Below are positions 13,397 to 16,148 of a stretch of 16,148 nt of DNA, one piece after another. Under the pieces are notes generated by a model that was given only the letters and a program-made list of their open reading frames with translations, did not search any database and was not told where the DNA came from. A program made the position numbers and the translations under genes. This stretch comes from Chlorobiota bacterium (GTDB lineage Bacteria; Bacteroidota; Bacteroidia; Flavobacteriales; Flavobacteriaceae). The stretch covers positions 1-16,148 of the forward strand of contig JAADHG010000238.1 of the NCBI GenBank assembly GCA_013151975.1, read 5' to 3'. Each line of letters begins with the position of its first letter. Position 1 is the stretch's first letter.

Positions 13397-14464
13397 ATGA
13401 AAACTAATAAAAAATTGATACCCGGAAATTTCAGATGTAATTTTGTGAAGCTTTCAGATATTATTTTAATAACATTTTTGCTATTAACACAGGCTTTTGT
13501 TTTTAGTCAAAATGCATCTGATAATAAGTGTTTAGAATGCCATAAAAGAACAGTGAAAAAACATATTCTTCATGGACCAGTTGCCGATGATTGTACAAGT
13601 TGTCACAAGCCTACTGGAAAAAAACACCCGCTAGAAGATGTTGAAGGGTTTGCCTTTCTAGAAGAAGGCGCGAATTTGTGTTTTACTTGTCACGACCAAG
13701 AAAAAAATGCCATTATTAATAATAAGTATGTGCATAAACCAGTATCTCGTGGAGAATGTACAGAATGCCATGAAGTACATAGTTCTAACGATTCTAAATT
13801 AATTTTTACTAAATCCCCCGATCTCTGCTACTTCTGTCACGATAAAATTGAAAATGCTATAGAAAAATCGACTGTAGTTCATTTACCTGCTACTGAAGTC
13901 GATGGCTGTATTGGGTGTCATTCTCCGCATTCATCCCCTCAAAAGAAGTTGTTAGTGTCTAAGCCGAAAGAACTATGTTTAAGCTGTCATGATAAAACAC
14001 TAACAAAAGGAGATAGACAAATAACCAATATAGGCAAATTATTAGAAGAGAGTAAGGTGGTGCATCCAGCACTTAAAAAAAGCTGTAATGCATGTCATGA
14101 CCCACATGCTTCAAACAATAAATACCTACTAACTATTGCCTATCCTTTAGGAAATTATGCCAAAGGCACCGAAGAAAATTATGAGTTGTGTTTTGGATGT
14201 CATGACACAGATTTATTACTATTGAAGAGAACAAAATATGCTACCGAGTTTAGAAATGGAGACCTTAACTTGCATTATGTACATGTAAATAAAGAGAAAG
14301 GCAGAACTTGTAATAATTGTCATAGTGTACATGGTTCTTCAAGAGATCACCTTATACCAGAAACTGTAAAGTTTGGTAATTGGGATATGCCTTTAGTGTA
14401 TAAATCATTCGAAGATGGAGGGTCTTGTAAAGGATGCCATGAAGAAAGAAGATACACTAGATAA
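13397..14464 (+). CDS. 11-haem cytochrome c, putative outer arm of the conduit
   Basis: 355 aa from the ATG at 13397. The open frame starts at 13304, but that extension lies inside the barrel gene and lacks a signal. An N-region of ~20 residues and a hydrophobic core (DIILITFLLLTQAFVFSQ) make a Sec signal with cleavage near residue 38; no lipobox. Eleven CXXCH sites start at 45, 66, 95, 121, 144, 171, 194, 230, 265, 305 and 344. Spacing alternates (haem pairs ~20-30 residues apart), many followed by SPH, DPH, EVH or SVH, the doubled-CXXCH pattern. The C-terminus is short (EERRYTR). It follows the barrel by 28 bp. It could be the extracellular partner of the barrel or a second periplasmic haem wire; sequence alone does not decide. 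Confidence 0.9.
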   Translation: MKTNKKLIPGNFRCNFVKLSDIILITFLLLTQAFVFSQNASDNKCLECHKRTVKKHILHGPVADDCTSCHKPTGKKHPLEDVEGFAFLEEGANLCFTCHDQEKNAIINNKYVHKPVSRGECTECHEVHSSNDSKLIFTKSPDLCYFCHDKIENAIEKSTVVHLPATEVDGCIGCHSPHSSPQKKLLVSKPKELCLSCHDKTLTKGDRQITNIGKLLEESKVVHPALKKSCNACHDPHASNNKYLLTIAYPLGNYAKGTEENYELCFGCHDTDLLLLKRTKYATEFRNGDLNLHYVHVNKEKGRTCNNCHSVHGSSRDHLIPETVKFGNWDMPLVYKSFEDGGSCKGCHEERRYTR

Positions 14465-14520
14465 CAACGTGAACGTAAAAAATAAATTAACTAACCCATT
14501 GCGCATTTTGATGAAACTCT

Positions 14521-14636
14521 GTCAATTCGAGTGAATTTTACGATTGGAATGAGTAAAATTTGTATCGAGAATAAGTATTTCAAAGCCTAAACAGGTTCTC
14601 GATACAATTTTAGGTAAAAAAATCACTCGAACTTAC
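14521..14636. repeat. Composite inverted repeat (dispersed palindrome-like), possible bidirectional terminator
   Basis: Nested arms: an outer pair 14521-14534 and 14623-14636 (GTCAATTCGAGTGA against the complement of TCACTCGAACTTAC, two mismatches) and a perfect inner 12-bp pair 14560-14571 and 14596-14607 (TTGTATCGAGAA/TTCTCGATACAA), extended by five pairs after a one-base bulge. It fills the centre of the 277-bp convergent gap between the 11-haem gene and the NrfJ-like gene. The TCTCGATACA...TCACTCGAA words look like an intergenic repeat I have seen across Flavobacteriaceae. Nothing else in the gap looks functional. Confidence 0.7.
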
Positions 14637-14741
14637 ATTTTGAATACTATTTTAACTCAAAAGGTAATAGGTTTAACTAACATTAAAAAAGATAATAAAC
14701 TCTTAAAAGAATGTAATAGTAAAAGGTATTGAAGATGAAAG

Positions 14742-15443
14742 CTATTTTACTAATACTGCATTTTCAATAATAACAGCATATAAATAGCCATAACCAAAAT
14801 CTTTATTCAAATAAACCGTGCCTTCTATAGTAATAATGTCGCCTACTTTTGCTTCGGCATTTGTGGTTATAGTTAAATCGAAATCTCCATTGTATTCTGA
14901 ACCATCTTGTAGATGAATCCAGTTTTTGCTCATAACTTGTGAGTTAAACTTGGTTACCTTGCCCTTTATTTTTACGGTTTTACCTTCATAGGTTTCTTTG
15001 TTTTTAAGCAAATCGGCTATTGAAACCTCACCATTTGTACGCTCTAGGCTAAGCGTTAGTTTTTTGTTTATAGAAGGGGTAACCTTTTTAGATTCAATAT
15101 TAGTAGAATGCTTAAAAGTAGTATCTTCTTTATCAATGGGGTTTTTATAAATATCTGATAAGAAAAGCACCGATTCAAAAGTTTTATTCAACTCTTTGCT
15201 TTTAAAATTAGACATGGGCATTCCGCCTTTGTAAAAATAGGTTTCTCCAACCTTAGCTTCAAAACTAGGTACAGCGAGCCATTTTTTGCTTGTACCTTCT
15301 TCTACAAATAAGTAAGTATACGATTTTACTTGAAGAATTTCTTGGACTTTAACTTCATGAAAGATTGATTGATGCGTCTGCGCATAATTAACAATTGAAA
15401 AAGTTATTGCTAATACTAAGGGGATTAGTTTTTTAAAGTTCAC
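14742..15443 (-). CDS. Secreted NrfJ-like / OB-fold protein
   Basis: 233 aa, with a Sec signal (MNFKKLIPLVLAITFSIVNYAQ). The N-terminal module (~28-97) has the pattern V-x-E-I-L-Q-V-x-S-Y-T-Y-L ... KKWLAVP ... VGETYFYKGGMPMSNFKSKELNKTF, as in NrfJ-related proteins found beside multihaem cytochrome genes. After a polar linker, residues ~139-233 form an OB-fold-like domain (SIADLLKNKETYEGKTVKIKG, NWIHLQDGSE, VGDIITIEGTV, DFGYGYLYAVIIENA). No haem or metal motif apart from scattered Met. It lies 23 bp after a paralogue with the same two-module layout. The role of this family is not established; assistance in cytochrome maturation or folding is a context guess. Confidence 0.82.
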   Translation of the reverse strand: MNFKKLIPLVLAITFSIVNYAQTHQSIFHEVKVQEILQVKSYTYLFVEEGTSKKWLAVPSFEAKVGETYFYKGGMPMSNFKSKELNKTFESVLFLSDIYKNPIDKEDTTFKHSTNIESKKVTPSINKKLTLSLERTNGEVSIADLLKNKETYEGKTVKIKGKVTKFNSQVMSKNWIHLQDGSEYNGDFDLTITTNAEAKVGDIITIEGTVYLNKDFGYGYLYAVIIENAVLVK

Positions 15444-15466
15444 CTTTAATATAAATTTAGAATTAT

Positions 15467-16148
15467 TTATTGTTTCAATACAGCATCCTCCATGATTAAT
15501 TCATAGACATATCCATAACCAAAATCTTTATTTGTAGTAATAACACCTTCTAAAGTTACAATATCTCCAACCTTAACTTCCGAAGTTATAGTTGCAGTTA
15601 AATCAAACTTATCATTGTATTCTGTGCCATCTTGTATATGTATCCAGTTTTTATTTAAAATTGCTGGATTATACTTAGTTACTTGTCCTTTAAGAGTTAC
15701 TTTTTTGCCTTTAAAAGCGTTTAAATCTTTATATAATTGGGCAATTGTAATGGCATTTTTAAGAGGCTCTATGTTTACTTCTTTTTTTTCAATCATAGGT
15801 TTTGCTGCTTGATTTGTAACAGCAACACTATTAGATGTATTGTTAAGTGCAGCAGGAGTAGAAGACATATTTGGATCTGTACTTAATTTATCAATAAAGT
15901 AAACAGTTTCAAAGGTTTTGTTTAGTTCTTTACTATTAAAATTAGACATTTCCATACCTTTTTTAAAATAATAGGTTTGCCCAATTTCAGCTTGTATTGA
16001 AGGAGCAGCAAGCCATATTTCTTTTCCGTCGTCTTCTAATACTCGTAAGTAAGTATATTCACTAACCTGCAAAACTTCTTGTGCAATAGCTTTATGGATA
16101 CTATTTGAATTTTGAACTTGTGACTCTTTTTTATTGGATTGACAGGCT
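15467..16148 (-). CDS. NrfJ-like / OB-fold lipoprotein, N-terminus beyond the window
   Basis: The frame stays open from the stop at 15467 to the window edge, so the gene is truncated and the real start lies beyond 16148. The in-frame TTG at 16072 sits inside the conserved N-terminal module (EVLQVSEYTYLRV) and is not a credible start. The first visible residues are A-C-Q-S-N, which look like the end of a lipobox, so this copy is probably a lipoprotein while its neighbour is soluble. The rest parallels the 233-aa neighbour: EIWLAAPS ... GMEMSNFNSKELNKTFETVYF, then the OB-fold module (ITIAQLYKDLNAFKGKKVTL, NWIHIQDGTEYNDKFDLT, DFGYGYVYELIMEDA). The two genes are tandem paralogues from a duplication. 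Confidence 0.82.
   Translation of the reverse strand, partial: ACQSNKKESQVQNSNSIHKAIAQEVLQVSEYTYLRVLEDDGKEIWLAAPSIQAEIGQTYYFKKGMEMSNFNSKELNKTFETVYFIDKLSTDPNMSSTPAALNNTSNSVAVTNQAAKPMIEKKEVNIEPLKNAITIAQLYKDLNAFKGKKVTLKGQVTKYNPAILNKNWIHIQDGTEYNDKFDLTATITSEVKVGDIVTLEGVITTNKDFGYGYVYELIMEDAVLKQ

Noticed and set aside
16070..16072. TTG as start of the last minus-strand gene
   Set aside because: The frame is open and homologous to its paralogue further upstream, up to the window edge, where a lipobox-like A-C appears. TTG lies inside the conserved domain.

Overview
The window looks like a piece of a marine-type flavobacterial (Bacteroidetes) chromosome. It is AT-rich with TAA-biased stops, has almost no Shine-Dalgarno sequences, and carries -7-like promoter elements of the TAnnTTT type. 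Its signal peptides end in ...SQ/AQ, and it encodes a DUF5777-type barrel and Bacteroidetes-style SxC lipoproteins. It holds 14 genes, two of them cut by the window edges. I found no rRNA, tRNA, CRISPR or transposase genes.

Left half (1-5367, minus strand, read right to left): a haem lipoprotein of the ethylbenzene-dehydrogenase gamma type (4147-5367), a mono-haem cytochrome c lipoprotein (3656-4048), a DUF5777-like barrel (2777-3637), an 88-aa protein with a Tat-like signal (2424-2690), a Tat-exported multi-[4Fe-4S] protein (1428-2402), an NrfD/ActC-like quinol-oxidising membrane protein (112-1431), and the first 40 codons of an exported protein (1-122). Two hairpin terminators sit inside this gene string directly before start codons, with no room for a new promoter.

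Centre and right (5651-14464, plus strand): an exported NHL beta-propeller, a 12-site multihaem cytochrome, a tetrahaem cytochrome resembling the first third of that protein, a perfect 34-bp palindromic terminator, an NHL-propeller lipoprotein, a nona-haem lipoprotein, a 659-aa outer-membrane barrel and an 11-haem cytochrome. The run nona-haem lipoprotein / barrel / 11-haem protein has the layout of a porin-cytochrome conduit for moving electrons across the outer membrane. The tetrahaem protein resembles what I recall of OmcE-type cytochromes that polymerise into extracellular filaments. Counting every C-X2/3-C-H site, the window encodes 38 potential haem-c sites. Two convergent NrfJ-like/OB-fold secreted proteins close the window (14742-16148, minus), separated from the cytochromes by a large composite inverted repeat.

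The most striking regulatory observation is that all four main intergenic start regions (one minus-strand, three plus-strand) carry the same composite element. A 19-bp CRP/FNR-like palindrome, AAC-M-TGAY-N4-RTCA-T, is followed by TAnnTTTA whose first base lies exactly 29.5 bp from the palindrome centre. This places the palindrome at about -41.5, the class II activator position. The window therefore reads as one co-regulated electron-transfer regulon. The proposed path is: quinol pool -> NrfD/FeS module -> periplasmic and lipoprotein haem carriers -> porin-cytochrome conduit -> extracellular cytochromes. Gene families and layout support this path; the direction of flow, the terminal acceptor and filament formation are inference.
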